NCBI GenBank assembly: GCA_024500155.1
Contig: CM044874.1
Location: 72,091,795-72,155,794 of the forward strand
DNA length: 64,000 nt
Direction of reading: 5' to 3'
From: Chenopodium formosanum
Taxonomy: Eukaryota > Streptophyta > Magnoliopsida > Caryophyllales > Amaranthaceae
Shown piece by piece: positions 44,287 to 56,547 of the stretch; the first letter of the stretch is position 1; each line of letters begins with the position of its first letter. The translations under genes were made by a program, and so were the position numbers. The notes beneath the pieces were generated by a model. That model did no database searches, was not told the origin of the DNA, and saw nothing but the letters and a program-made list of their open reading frames with translations.

Positions 44287-45676
44287 TGATATGTCTATTT
44301 TATATATTGTTTTACACCCGTCCCTTAGTCATAATTAGTAGTGTTTTTGGCTCTTTAGGGCCACTTTTATTACATATTAGTGTTTTCGTAGTTTTGGTTG
44401 AGTTGCAGGAAATTGCACTTTTGGAGCATTTTCCCAGGTTTTCATGGATCGACTACGGAAATTAGAGAAGCACGACCATCTTTGAAGCCTAAGGCCGGTT
44501 AGAGTCATCAAGCCGGTGATTAAGGGCTCGGTAATCGGGATACCGAGGTATTTGGACCGAATGATCAAGACCCTAAGTGGATATCCGGATTGGGCCAAAG
44601 AAATAAGCCCAATCGAAGTTCCAAGCCTCGAGGTGAAGCAAGGGCCCGATCGGGCAAGTTTAGCTCGATAGGGCGTGTCGCACGAGAGTGTGCTGGTGCG
44701 TGGCCAAAGGCGCGCCCGATCGGGTGAGTTGCTAGCTCGATCGGGCGAGGCTGTTTAGAAGAGTACGCAGAGAAAAAGGCGGGCCCGATCTGATTAGTGT
44801 TTTTTAGGGGATCTGATTAGTTTTCAATTAGGATTTGTTTTAGGGAGGTTTAAGTACGATTTTTGTATGTAATTTTAATCACCTTCTCTTTTATATTTTC
44901 TCTCTCTATTTAGTTTTTAGACTAGTTTCTCTCTCTTATACTTTATTCTCAACTCTATTCTTAATTCCAGATTTATTTGGTAACGATTTCTCTTCTCTTA
45001 ATCTTAGTTGTTTATTTTATTACTTTGATAATGTCTTGTTTTACTGCTTTGATTAGTTTAGATTTAATTATGTGTGAGTAGTTTTATTTCTAGGGTTTGT
45101 GGGGATCCATAAATAATATGAAGGGGTAATTTATTGTTGTTAATTATCAATGCTAGATTTATTTCCTATTGATTGATTTAATGCTCTGTGACTAGATTTG
45201 CGCAGATCTTTTATGCATGAGTTTAACAATATTGATTCGAGATTCGACAGATGAGAATTGATGTTTAGGTCTAGTTTCAATAGGCAGGTTAATTTATAAA
45301 TGGTTAAGTCGAGATTCGAGAGATGAGATTTAATACCGGTAAATTAATTGTGTGATTGTAATACGTAGCAAAAGCCCTTTATGATCTGATTAATGTATGC
45401 ATTGATGATTAATTATTATGTTTTACCCTAGAATATTATTTATTGGTGAACCTATGCCCTAGATCCTTTTATTCATTGCTTCCTCCTTATTCTTAATCTT
45501 CGTAGTTTAGTTTCATATCCAAATTTACATATTGGTTACTTTATAATCTAGATTATATTAATTATTTAGGAATAGAAAGACTCGTTTCTCTGTGGATTCG
45601 ACCTTACTTCCCTATCTACATTAGTTAGAGGATTTAGGAATTACTTTTGATTAGGGGATACGACTTTACCCTGTCA
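44287..45676 (+). repeat. 3' LTR of the Athila-like element
   Basis: 1.39 kb, following the polypurine tract. It has no CACTA insertion and so gives the empty-site sequence AAAAAGGCGGG near 44777. It ends ACCCTGTCA. Confidence 0.88.
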
Positions 45677-46859
45677 GTTATAACCCTTGTTGATGTAGGT
45701 AAAATTTTGTTAATTGTAAAATTATTAGAAATAAGGGGGTTCTTTTTTACAATTAAGAATATTTGATATTATGGTTGACAAACAAAACTACTAAAGGCTA
45801 ATTCAGACCCGACTCGAGAACCTGGCTTGAACCGGCAATGATCTGAACCCGACCTGTACCCGAACAATGGGGTGAAATTAGTGACCTGTAACCAACCTGA
45901 ACCCGACCTAATGCTAACCGACAACCGATTTGATCTAATGCTTTATCACATGCACCCGACCAACACAACCTGTTATTGACCTGAGTTATGGAAGGTTAAT
46001 AAAATATTATATACCTTTTGTTCAGTTTATATACTTGTACAATTTTGTAATCCCTCAATCTTAACAACTTATTGGGTTCAGCTTATATACCTTATGTTCT
46101 CTATTACTTCGTACGTAGGATTAATAAAATCTTGATAATACTTGATTAAATTATGGAAGGTATAATTATATAAGTGTAACTTGACCACATCGATATTTAC
46201 TGGAATTGAACCTGAACCAAAACCAAGAATGATCCAACTTTAAGATTATCCGACCAAAAAATTTTCTAATCTAACCCTAACCCGAACCCAAATGTACCAT
46301 CTATTAACTCGTCCGATCTCGACTCAACAAACCCGAACCTGAAATTTAACCCGATTTGAATTTAACTTGAATCTAACTCGACCTACACCTAAAAGGGTGA
46401 ACGACCCGAAATAATCTAAAGTAAAATTGACCCGACATGAACCTGAACCTGATTTAAGGCTAGATTGATCGAACATAACCTGATCCTGATTTGACCCAAG
46501 ACCTGATTTAATCTGACTCGAACCCGACTTGAATACCTGAATTGACGTCTCTAAATATTTTGGAAATAGGTAAAATACGATTTTTGAAAATGTATTATAA
46601 TTTATTAATGTATCGTACCCAATCATGACCCCCACTCATTCATAATTAATCATTTGTCACTCTTCCAATGGTACACACATTATTGGATTGTCTCTTAAAT
46701 TCTCTATAAAATATTAAACTTTTCTACCTTTACTAACATTTCATTTTTAATATACTGAGCATTTCCTAAAACTCTTCCCAAACTTATAAAGGGTCTGAAT
46801 CTTCCATTCCACTTTTTTCATGTAGCACTCTATTTGATTGGTCCACATCATTTTAACTA
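45677..46859. other. Non-coding stretch with degenerate AACCCGAC repeats
   Basis: From about 45790 to 46540 short words such as AACCCGAC, ACCTGAAC and CCCGACCT recur in degenerate tandem fashion. The rest is AT-rich. No gene. Confidence 0.6.
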
Positions 46860-47117
46860 CTCCCTCCGTTTTTAAATACTTGCTCCATTTCTATTTTTTG
46901 CACTATTCATTTGTACTACTTTGACTAATATTTGTCATTTATGCATAAGACAAAATATAGTCTTATGGGTATTTTTTGAAATCATCTCAATGAATAGATT
47001 ATTAATTTTCAATTGTTAGAATTTATAATATTGATAATTAAAGATATTTTTGATCAAAGATTAACATCGGCATGTGTGTCCAAGTGAAATGGAGCAAGTA
47101 TTTAAAAACGGGGGGAG
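46860..47117. mobile_element. Stowaway-like MITE
   Basis: 258 bp with inverted repeats: CTCCCTCCGTTTTTAAATAC at the left and its complement GTATTTAAAAACGGGGGGAG at the right, extending through TTGCTCCATTT / AAATGGAGCAA. TA target duplications lie at 46858-46859 and 47118-47119. The CTCCCTCCGT tip and TA target mark the Tc1/mariner-related Stowaway group. Confidence 0.93.
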
Positions 47118-47481
47118 TATCTTTTTTATTGATTCAATTTAATGTTAATTATATTAATGGAAAATAACAGTAAATTGAATTTACATAATTAAAAGACTTG
47201 TCCTTATTAGATTTTTTCTTGTATACAATTACTTTAAATTCAACTCCAATTTTTTTAAAAAAATTATATTACAAATTTAACAAAATCTATCTACCTAAAA
47301 ATCTCTAATGGTTGCTCTGTTATAAGCAAGGATCTCACACATTCAATGGAGCCACGAGATTCATTCACAGCGATTTCCACTACACTTGTACGATCTAATT
47401 ATACCATCTATTTGGTAAAGTTGGATATGACAACTAATAAAATTACTTCTCTCGGAATATCAATTGTTTCTGGTAAAAACA
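47118..47481. other. AT-rich spacer
   Basis: No gene or repeat structure seen between the MITE and the Retand-like LTR. Confidence 0.5.
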
Positions 47482-48260
47482 ATGGGACCTTGCCGAAGGT
47501 CCTGTGAAGTGGATGAAGACTAGCTCGGTCTAAGTAATGCTAGGTTGAGGGTTTCCTGCATAGCAAACACACGTAAACTGGCCTCGGGGGTTGTGCCGAG
47601 GAAGGCCCCTCCGATGCCGAGGTCAAACAATGCTTAGAGAGAGAAAGTTATGCAAGAGAATTAATTGCTTGAGGCTATATAAGAATGAATGTAAAATGGT
47701 GTAATTGATGGCTTTTATACTTTAACATAAAGAAGAGAAATGGGCTTGAGGCCAAGTGGGCTGACCACGTTGACCGGGCCATTGACTTGACTTGGCATGG
47801 ATTGGAGACTTGGACCTTGACCTTGGGCTTCAATTGAATCATTTATGACCAGGCCCAATTAGGCTAAATTGGACCCAAACAACTTGCCCCCTAGAACCGA
47901 TTTGGAAGGATGACGAGTCGGGTTTGGATTTAATAAAATATGAAGGGAAGTAAATGATTTAATTAAATCAAGAGATTTAAATTTTTAAATAGTCATTAAT
48001 GAAATAACTGTCATTTGGGTAATAATTGAGGAAGTAGAATGGATAATGGGCAGTTAACTTGAAGGATGTGCGTTTAACGGTTACTTAATGAGTAATTAAA
48101 GGGAGATTAAGAGCGCGAACTCCGAGAATTCCCATTTATGGAATTATAACCGGAATTGCACAACCTCTCTCCTCATTTCTTCACCAATTCGTACTCCCAA
48201 CTCGAGCAAAACCCTTGATTCCAACTTAAAACCTCACCGAATCCCAAAGATAAAAGCTTT
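47482..48260 (-). repeat. 3' LTR of the Retand-like element (approximate)
   Basis: A minus-strand TATA box is at 47711-47720 (GTATAAAAGC). The GGCCCCTCCGATGC block (about 47595-47620) is shared with the fragment at 1820-2270. Both ends are approximate because the other LTR is outside the window and no polypurine tract was clear. Confidence 0.5.
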
Positions 48261-48336
48261 GAAACTGAAATTCGTTGCCCCGAACTCTGAGATCGGCAAA
48301 TTCTGTGTCTGATAAAGGTAATTTTCATCAAATTTA

Positions 48337-49735
48337 CACTACTAGAAAACAGGGAAATAGCGACGGACTACTTCCGACGGACCAATTATTCCGTCGGAAA
48401 TATCGAATTTTTCGACGAATTTTAATTCCGTCGGACATTTTCGACGTATTATACAAATCCGTCGAAATATATGTGCTTTCCGACGGATATTTCCGTAGGA
48501 AATTACTTTTTCCAACGGATTTTTAGTCCGTCGGAAAATATTTTTTTTTTAAAAAAATTAAATAAATAAACCCCTAGAAACCCTAACACTCCTCTCTTTC
48601 TGCCTCTTCTGCATGTATCCTTATCTTTCCTCTTCTCTTTCCTCCCCTTTTCTTTCGTTCTCACAACTCTCTCTGAATCTCACTCCTCTATCTGAATCTC
48701 CTGCTCTCTTTCCTTCTTCTTTTGATCTCGTTCTCCTTCTTCTTTCGATCTCGTTCTCCTTCTCTATCTCTCCTCTACTCTACTTTCCTCTCAAATCTCC
48801 CATTATAGCCAACACTAACCACCGACATCAACAACGAACAACACCAGCAACACCAAAATCAACAACACCATCACCGACATCAACATCAACAACAATATTC
48901 TTCTTTTTCGCCCTTATTCTCTCTCTACATGCTTAAAACAAAGGTTTTCGGGTCAAATTCGACCATGAAAACTCTAGATCTAGAGTTTTTATGGTCGAAT
49001 TTGGCCTCTTAAACCCAATTTGAAGGTTATGTGTGGTCGGTATGTATCTTTTTTTTCAATTTTGATTTTTTTTTTTTATTGTTGTTTTATTGGATTTTTT
49101 TTACAATTTCTGGTGGTGGAAGGTGGTTGTTGTTGGAGTTTGGGTTTTGTGGGTAATGGTTAAGGATATCAATTTTTTTCTTTAATTTTTTTTGTTAGTT
49201 TTTGGTGGTGACGGTGGTTTTCGGTGGCCATAGTGGTGGTTTTTAGGTGGGTGGTGGGGTGGCTTGCTTAGGTTGGGGGGTTTGGTCGAATTTGTAAGGG
49301 TAAGGGTTGTAGATCTGGGTTTGGTTTGGGTGGGCTTGGGTTAGGTGAGGAGACGGATCTTTTAGAGTTCTGGTGGAGGTTTCGGTGGGCTGGTGTGAGG
49401 CTGGTGTTGTGCGGTGGAACGAGTAGGTGGGTTGGTGTGGGGTTGGTGCTGTGCGGTGGTGACTAGTGGTGGGGGTAGGCTTTTTTTTAGAGAATTTTCC
49501 GACGGAATTTTCCGGCGGAATACAGTCTGTCGGAAAATTCCGACGGACTTTCTCAGGCCCGAAAACCTCTTCAGACGGATTGGTTTCCGTCGAAAAAGCG
49601 GTTCCGACAGAATTTTCGTCAGAATATTGCGTTTTTCCGACAAAGTATATTGCGAAACCCAGTTCCGACGGATTTCCGTTGAAAACGGGTTTTCCGACGA
49701 AAAACGAGGTGTTTTTGACGAAAAATTTCCTTCGT
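48337..49735. mobile_element. CACTA element lacking its right end
   Basis: It starts CACTACTAGAAAACAGGG at 48337. Subterminal TTCCGACGGA / TCCGTCGGAA repeats are dense at 48360-48540 and again at 49490-49720. The expected closing ...TTTTCTAGTAGTG is absent, so the right tip is deleted near 49735. The middle is pyrimidine-rich, then GGTGG-rich, with no real gene; the ORFs over it are repeat artefacts. Confidence 0.75.
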
Positions 49736-49809
49736 AATTCAGTTTCTTTAATTTTCAAAGCACCCTCTATTTTCGCAATTTCTCTTCTACTTTCCGGCGA
49801 CCCAAAACC

Positions 49810-52800
49810 ATGGCTAGAGGCGGAGCTCAACGAGCCCGATTGCCTCGGCCACCCCATCCGAGGGACCAAGTCCGGAACACTCAGGGTGAGGGGAACCCTC
49901 AGCCAGTCCTAGGGGGGATCCCTACAGTACCACTTTCTATGGCGCCGCCTCGTGGGGCGGAGGCAACGAGCACCTCCGGGCAAGAGGAGGAAGAAGAAGT
50001 TGTCGTACTCTGGGACTTGCCCCAGTGGGCTAATGAATGGGTTAACGCCGAAGCGAACTTAGATTTGATGACTAGCCCACCTTACAAGTGGTGGGTAAGA
50101 AATGTTGAGGCCTATTACTTTGCCTAACATATAGAACTATTCTACGGTATTCCAGATTCGAATGGGTACTGGTGTCGAATGCCCACCGCAACCGATAGAA
50201 TCCATCGTCCACCCCTGGTTATGTAGGGGTGTACACTCGGCAGTTTCACTATGGGCTGAGGCTTCCTTTGCATCCCTTCGTCAGGGATGTTCTAATAAAG
50301 TACAGGATCTCCCTGTGCCAACTAACCCCCGTCAGCATCCGAAGGGTGATGACGTACCTCTGGGCGTGCTTATTCTGCCGGATTGAGCCGAATTTGCACT
50401 GTTTTAAGAAGTTGCATAAGCTTGCGCCGAACGTCCACAGTGGGCATGGGGACCATGACGCTGGATGGTGGAGAATCGAAAGCCAACCGAAGTACATAAC
50501 TATGTGGCCGAACGATTCTTTGGATAAGGATTGGTGGGGCCGGTGGATCTGGATTAGGGCACCTTCGAATCCTGAACACCCACACTTTTTCGGTGCTCCC
50601 CGTTATTTATCCGAGCCAGACCCAAACATGGAAGATCTGGTCTCTGAAGAGGATGGTGCTGCTGACCATCCAAGCTATACGCAGCTGAAGATCTTCGAGA
50701 AAAAGGAAAATCCCGGAGGGACTGGCCGATGGAAGTTTGTGCCGGAGACATGGTTGTCGGACACTTACTATGCCTCGCGCCCTGAAGAGGATGGTGCTGC
50801 TGACCATCCAAGCTATACGCAGCTGAAGATCTTCGAGAAAAAGGAAAATCCCGGAGGGACTGGCCGATGGAAGTTTGTGCCGGAGACATGATTGTCGAAC
50901 ACTTACTATGCCTTCAGCGAAAAGATGCTCGTCGTTGTCGGCCTCAGCCGAAAGTACCGGAACAATAAGTTTCTTCGGTTGGGGCCGAGGACTTGCATTT
51001 TCTTAATATTTTGCAATTTGCTTCAGCGCTTTCCAGCGTTTGTTGCCTTTGTTCTGACTCATTTGTTTTTGCTTTTCAGAGCTGAACGAGGAGATAGTCA
51101 GGGTTCATTACGGGCGCTTAGGAATCAAGGTTGAGAGAGTAGTTCTAAACAACGCTCCAGAGATCACTGATCCGAAGAAGCGACCCTTGTATCAGCATTC
51201 AACCAGGCTTCGGATTACTCTAGTTGTGGATTATCTGAGGCAGAAACCTTAGTGGGAAAGGCGGGACCCTTTTTACCATTTGTCCCCCAAAGAAGAAGAA
51301 GCTGCCAAAACAGCCTAGGAGGTAGCTAGGGTAGCCGAAATCCTTGAAGGTGGTGAGGGAACCTCTAGAGCTGCCGAGGCAGAAGCAGCGGCAGAAGAGG
51401 CTCTGCTAAATACCTAGGTGAGTTCCTTAAAATTAATTCAGCGTTTTCTTTTTTTTTTTTTTTTTTTTTTTTAACTTTTTTTCAGCCGTTTTCTTACATC
51501 CTTCTTGCCCCCCTTTTTCTACAGTATGAGGAAGAGGGCAGGAGAAGAAGAGAAGGTAAAGCGCTTGCCAATCCCAAAGACCTTTCGAAACCTGAGACCT
51601 CGGATTCCGACTTGGATGATCAGCCTCTGATAAAGAGGAGAAGGAGAGGTCCGGCTGTAATGGGGCCGAATGATTTCGAAGTGAGGCCGATGCCTGGCCT
51701 CACTATCAGGGAGCCTACTGAAGGCAGGGTTCCCAGAGTTCCTCCGCCACCAATCAACCCTTTTCCAAAGACCCCTCCGCCACCTCCCGAAACCAAAGAG
51801 ATGGAGGTGGACCAACGAACTCCCGATCTGAAGGAGGCGGTTCAGGGGGAGGCGCCAAACTGAGAGAGTGCTGCCAAGCCCTCTGTTGAAAAGGAAACTG
51901 CTACAGGAGTAGCTACTGAATATGTTGTGGTTAAGGATATAGCTGAAGCTGCGACAGATGAAGGGTTCGCTGCTGAGATTCAGCGAGAAACTAACGCTCT
52001 CCTGAACCAGCATGAAGTTGAAGAGGAGGTTAAGGTAATCAACCTAGAAGGAGACCAGCTAGGCTCCAATGAAGAGATGAAGGATCAGACTGCTGAGGTC
52101 CCTTCCCCTTCACTTCCCTCCTTACAGAGTTTCAAGTCTGAAGAAATGGGGTTTCATGCCCCCCTCATTCCCATCCCCTCCAGCATCAGAGAGACCATCT
52201 GGGGAAGGCATCGGGAGGAGACTACGACCTTCTTTAGTGAATTCTTAGGCATGTCCGAGGTGGATCGGGCACGGGAGTGGTCACTTAAGGCCACTGCTGG
52301 GATGGGCGAGCCTAGCCCGAAGGGTCCCTGACCCTGCTGTAGACAGCCAATGACTACTGATGCAGGTAATCCTTAATTTTTGCAACTTCAGCTCCTTAGT
52401 TTCAATTTCAGTTCAGTTTTTTTTTTACTTACACCCTAGGTCCACAGGTTTTGCACAATCAGACTCTTACTGTAGAGCTGATAGACTCACTCCAGACTAA
52501 TCTGGAGATTGCTAGGGCTGAAGCGAAATTGGCCTAGCTGAAGGCGAAGGCTGGTGAAGAAAGGACGGCAAAGGCCAAGAAGTATGAGAAGCAGGCAGCC
52601 GAAACTCTCAGCACCTTCTTCGAAGCCATGGAGAAGGAAGTCTTCCCCACCGTGCTTGAAGGGGAGAAGTTGATAAACGAGTATGGGGCAGTTGACATCC
52701 CCGCCTTCCGAGCCAAAATTGAGCGCCGCATAGAAGATGAAGCCCAAGCTAGAGCAGCCAGCCAAACACATGAGCTTCAGCAAAGGGTGAATGCTCTGGA

Positions 52801-53494
52801 GGCCAAGGAAAAAGAAGCTGAGCTAGCCCTAAAGACTCGGGATGCCCAGATTTCTAAGGCTTAGCTTGGTGCCGAGGCCCAAAACCAAAGGCTGCAACAG
52901 GTGACTAGCCAGCTGAGGGCTAGGGAAGAGGAGCTGCTCCAAGCCCAGACCACTATTAGGTTGGTTCAGAGTCAACTGCAGACTCAAAATGAAGAGGCCT
53001 CCAGGGTTCAGCTGCAACTGAACGACGTCCAAGAGCAGCTGAGAGTGCAAGGGGAATCCTCTTCCAAGATTACCGTTGAACTTGAGCAATCCCAGAAGAA
53101 CTTGGAGGAGGTTGAGAAAAGGTTGGCTGACGCCGAGGCTCAGTTGGTTGTCAAGGTTTACACCAAGGCAGAGTATGCAAAAGCATACACCAACGGGTAC
53201 AAGGTGTCCCGAAGACTGGCTCTCCATGCTGCGCCGGACCTGGACTGGTATCATTATGAGATCTGGGCTAAAGATGCCAACGACCCTCATATGCGCTTTG
53301 CCAGCTAGGCTGAGCTGGACCTTGAGGCTCGTCTTAACGCTGAAGAGCTAGAGGAAGCCATTGAAGCAAAGGAGGCTGAGAATAGAGAAAAAGAAGCTCA
53401 AACCCAAGTTAAGCCTGCTTCTTCAGTGACTGGAGTTGTTACTGCCCCAGACATTAATGTAGCTGATTAGCCTGACCCTTCAGCCGAGGCCTAG
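49810..53494 (+). pseudogene. Antisense additional ORF (aORF) of the Retand-like element, spliced, with many stops
   Basis: ATG at 49810 (MARGGAQRARLPRPPHP...). The front part encodes Trp-rich globular sequence (VLWDLPQWANEWVN, YTRQFHYGLRLPLHPFVRDVL, WWGRWIWIR) like the 'putative gypsy-type transposon' domain. Introns with clear sites: acceptor TTTTCAG before 51081; 51418-51524 (AG/GTGAGT to CTACAG); 52366-52440 (GCAG/GTAATC to CCCTAG). The C-terminal half is a long coiled coil (Gln/Glu/Leu-rich, 52480-53140) followed by YTKAEYAKAYTNGY...DLDWYHYEIWAKD. In-frame stops: TAA 50125; TGA 50889, 51861, 52329; TAG 51250, 51316, 51415, 52535, 52862, 53306, 53468, 53492. The role of aORF proteins is unknown. 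Confidence 0.75.
50646..50920 (+). repeat. 138-bp in-frame tandem duplication in the aORF
   Basis: Two near-identical copies start at 50646 and 50784 (GAAGAGGATGGTGCTGCTG), offset 138 bp = 46 codons. The second copy carries TGA (50889-50891) where the first has TGG (ATGGTTGTCGG versus ATGATTGTCGA). Confidence 0.93.
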
Positions 53495-53539
53495 GGACTC
53501 GGACCGTCGTCTTCAGAATCTTGCGGATCAACTTGCGCT

Positions 53540-54565
53540 TGAATTGTTAACTTGCCGCTTCTGGATGTTTTTTGCCTTGTTTGTTTTTGCTTCAGCTCGC
53601 CTTTGTGTACAAAAAACTTTAATTTTTGTCTTGTACGCATTTCGGCAGATGTTATTTTCCGCTTGTGGGCGATTTTCGATATTTATTTCTGTGTTTTGAA
53701 CATCTAACTTTGTAGCTCGGATTTCGAGCTTTTTGCTCATGTTATGAATTTGCTGCTTTTCTTCTCATTGCTATGCTTTATACTTGTGTATTTGCTTTTT
53801 CTGAGATTTTTGAAAATTTGCAAAAATTTTCTAAGTAAAAGACTTTCGACATTGGAAGATTCCAGCTGAATATAACTTGCACTCGTGCTTATTGCCCCCC
53901 ATAAATCTGAAGACTTTATCTTCTGATTTCTGAGATGATTGCTTGTCTCTTCTGACTCTAGACGAAGCTTTTAAATATTGGAAAATTTTCTAACAGATGC
54001 TATTATTCTTGGTTTTTTGTCTATTTGAAAGTATGGATATCTGAGACATAGGGCCAACTTAAGGCAATGCCTTAGACAATAACCTTCTAAGATACAAGGC
54101 TCAGTTAAGGCAATATCCCAGATTCGTCCATGGACTCATTGCCTCGGAGAATAAGTCCTACCAAAGCGTTTGCTTCGGCAAGACTGATTCTTTTTAGGCG
54201 ATTTATCAGCAATATGAAACCTGGTGCCTTTAAAGCGAAGGTTTCAGACAGTGCTGAAGAAAAAACCCTTAAAGAGTAGATAGAATAAAGAAAAATGAAA
54301 GAATAAAATTACAAATATTTATAGAAATGGTGGCTTTAAGGCCTTTCATTAATAATTGGAAATGCACTCACAAAGGTTGTTCTGCCCTGAAGGGTTAACA
54401 CATGAAATTTCTTAAGTACATCAGCATTCCAATGATTCTTCAGTTCAGTTCCATCCAACTGCCGAAGTCGGTATGTCCTTGGCTGAAGCTCATCATAAAT
54501 CTTGTAGGGTCCCTCCCAAGTAGCTGAGAGTTTCCCATGAATTCGGCTTTTTTGAACTGCTGCAG
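53540..54565 (-). other. Spacer and end of pol between the aORF and integrase
   Basis: On the minus strand 54360-54565 still reads as the integrase C-terminal/chromodomain-free tail (RIHGKLSATWEGPYKI, LKNHWNADVLKKF). Left of it, to the aORF end, is non-coding DNA with no clear polypurine tract. Confidence 0.5.
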
Positions 54566-54569
54566 CATT

Positions 54570-55418
54570 TCAAAGGACAAGGTCCCTAATTTTAAGAGGT
54601 CTCGCATGGACCCTTCGGTTATAAAATTTGCTGATTCTTTGCTTGTATGCAGCCCTTCTATTTCGGGCTGAGTCTCTTATTTCGTCAAGGAAATCAAGAG
54701 ATTCCTTCATAAGCTGCTCATTCTCAACCGAGAAGTGGTGCACTCGCAGGCTTTTAGAACCGATTTCTTCTGGAAGGACGACTTTGGCACCATACACCAC
54801 CTCAAAAGGTGGGTGGCCCGTTGCCTCTTTTTCAATTGTCCGAAGTGACCAGAGAGTTCCAGGAAGTTCTTCCAGCCACTTGGACTTTTGATCCTCAGCC
54901 CTCTTTTTAAGAGCGTTAAGAATCTGCTTGTTTGCACCTTCGGCTTGTCCGTTACTTTGCGGATGGCACACTGCTGAATATGCCAATTTGTTGACGAACT
55001 AATAAGTGTACCGCTTTAACGAAAGATTTTCAAATTGTCTTCCATGATCAAAGACAAACACTTTAGGGATGCCAAAACGAGTAATAATATTTTGCCAGAT
55101 GAACTTTCTGACAGTTTGCTCTGTAATGTTCGAGTCTGCTTCGGCCTCAATCCATTTGTTAAACAGTCTATGCCGACAATCAGTATTTTTTCTGGTATGG
55201 AGCATCCGGAAAGGGACCTAGGATATCCAGACCCCACTGGCAAATGGAAGCGGATTTAAGATCGGCTGAAGATCCCGGGCTGGCTGATGGATGACATGTG
55301 CGAATTTTTGACATTTTTCGCATTTTCTGACCAGCTCCTTAGCATCTGAGATCATGGTGGGCCAGTAGTACCCTACCTTCAATGCCGAGATGAATTTCCC
55401 AAAGGATATAATCAGCAT
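54570..55418 (-). pseudogene. Retand-like integrase
   Basis: Pieces in three frames: the zinc-binding end (KCEKCQKFA, 55218-55418); the first core Asp in GIDCLTN (frame of 55016-55243); WIEAEADSNITEQTVRKFIW, FGIPKVFVFDHGRQFEN with the second Asp (55005-55205); then HPQSNGQAE with the Glu (54570-54986) and EATGHPPFEVVYGAKVVLPEE. The D-D-E residues are all readable but separated by frameshifts and stops. Confidence 0.85.
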
Positions 55419-55476
55419 CTGTTGGACCCACGCATTTCAGCAATGGGGGTGAGAAGGATTTTTTCAAGAGCTCTCC

Positions 55477-56547
55477 TTAGAAGACAATGAACCTTGAATC
55501 GGTTCGCTTCAGCTTGGAAGCTAAGGTTCTGTCTTTGGGAATTTCTTCCCGAAGCTTGAAAGCTAGGATGGGGTCCATCCATCTTGGCTCTTGATCAACA
55601 TTGCACATCTCAAGTGCCTCGTCTACACTTCTTTCTCGGAGCACCTCCACGTATACAGATCGGTTCAGCTCACTAAGAGTTGAACTAGCAAGTTTGGAGA
55701 GTGCGTCGACTTGAGCATTTTGACCCCTTGGGATCAGCTGAACTTTAAAAGTTCTCAGCTTTGCGATGACTGATTTGATCTTGGCGAGGTAAGCTATCAT
55801 TGAGGGCTCTTTGGCCTCGTAGTTGCCCCTGATCTGATACGCAACTAGCTGAGAGTCTGTCTTCAGACAGACATGTTCGGCTTCCAATGACATGCACATC
55901 TTTAGGCCAGTAATTGCTGCCTCATATTTGGCTTCGTTGTTCGAAGCTTTTAAAAAAAAATTTAGTGCATACTCAAAGGATTTGCCTTCGGGAGAGGTTA
56001 TTACTACCCCTGCCCCCTAACCATTTACGGTGGAGGATCCATCCGTAAAAACGGTCCAGACTTTCTTTTCTTCGTATAACGTCTCCTGGTACGAACATTC
56101 TGCCAGGAAGTCCACTAGATATTGAGTCTTGATGGCTGCTCTCGACTGGTAGCTGATGCTGAACTTAGTGAGCTCGAAAGCCCACTTGGCCAACCTACCA
56201 GATTTTTTAACTTTGCCGAGGACTTTTTCCAGCGGCTTATCAGTTAAGACCACTATTTGATGGCAATCAAAATAGGGCCTCAACTTCCGGGCGGCTACCA
56301 CTACTGCATAAGCAACTTTCTCAAGTAGGGGGTAGCGATTCTCGGTATCCGTCAGGGTGTGACTGACAAAATAGGTCGGCTGCTGAAATTTTTCTTCTTC
56401 CCTAAGCAGTATTGCACTAATGGTGGTTGGGGTGACAGCCACGTGTAAGTACAATGTTTCCCCTTTGGCTAGAGTGTAAGAAACAATTTTGAAATCTGAT
56501 GGGAAAACTCCACTCATTCCTATTATGACGGAAAATGACGCATGCAT
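55477..56547 (-). pseudogene. Retand-like tandem RNase H domains (retroviral-type and archaeal-type)
   Basis: 56017-56547: RT-linked RNase H (LHVAVTPTTISAILLREE, YFVSHTLTDTENRYPLLEKVAYAVVVAARKLRPYF). The 3' end of this frame and 55477-55899 form a second RNase H: TVFTDGSS (Asp), then across a TAG, NNEAKYEA (Glu), LKTDSQLVAYQI (Asp), AQVDALSKL (Asp). Two RNase H domains in one pol identify the Tat lineage. Confidence 0.85.

Larger units (their letters stand above)
35817..45676 (+). mobile_element. Athila-like Gypsy element with gag and protease only (non-autonomous)
   Basis: Two LTRs (35817-38974 including a CACTA insertion, and 44287-45676) flank a primer site (TGGCGTCGTTGCCGGGGA) and 5.3 kb of internal DNA. 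A polypurine tract GGCTTGGGGGAG precedes the 3' LTR. Coding remnants are gag and aspartic protease; I see no RT, RNase H or integrase motif anywhere inside. The primer site and gag resemble Athila. Flanks ATAAT (left) and GTTAT (right) do not match, so the target duplication is lost, an end is misplaced, or the LTRs come from different copies. Removing the CACTA element leaves about 8.2 kb. Confidence 0.85.

Noticed and set aside
49243..49869. 208-codon minus-strand ORF
   Set aside because: It runs across CACTA subterminal repeats and overlaps the aORF start on the other strand; no domain.
52487..53290. Minus-strand ORFs opposite the aORF coiled coil
   Set aside because: They are shadows of a Gln/Glu/Leu-rich coding strand.
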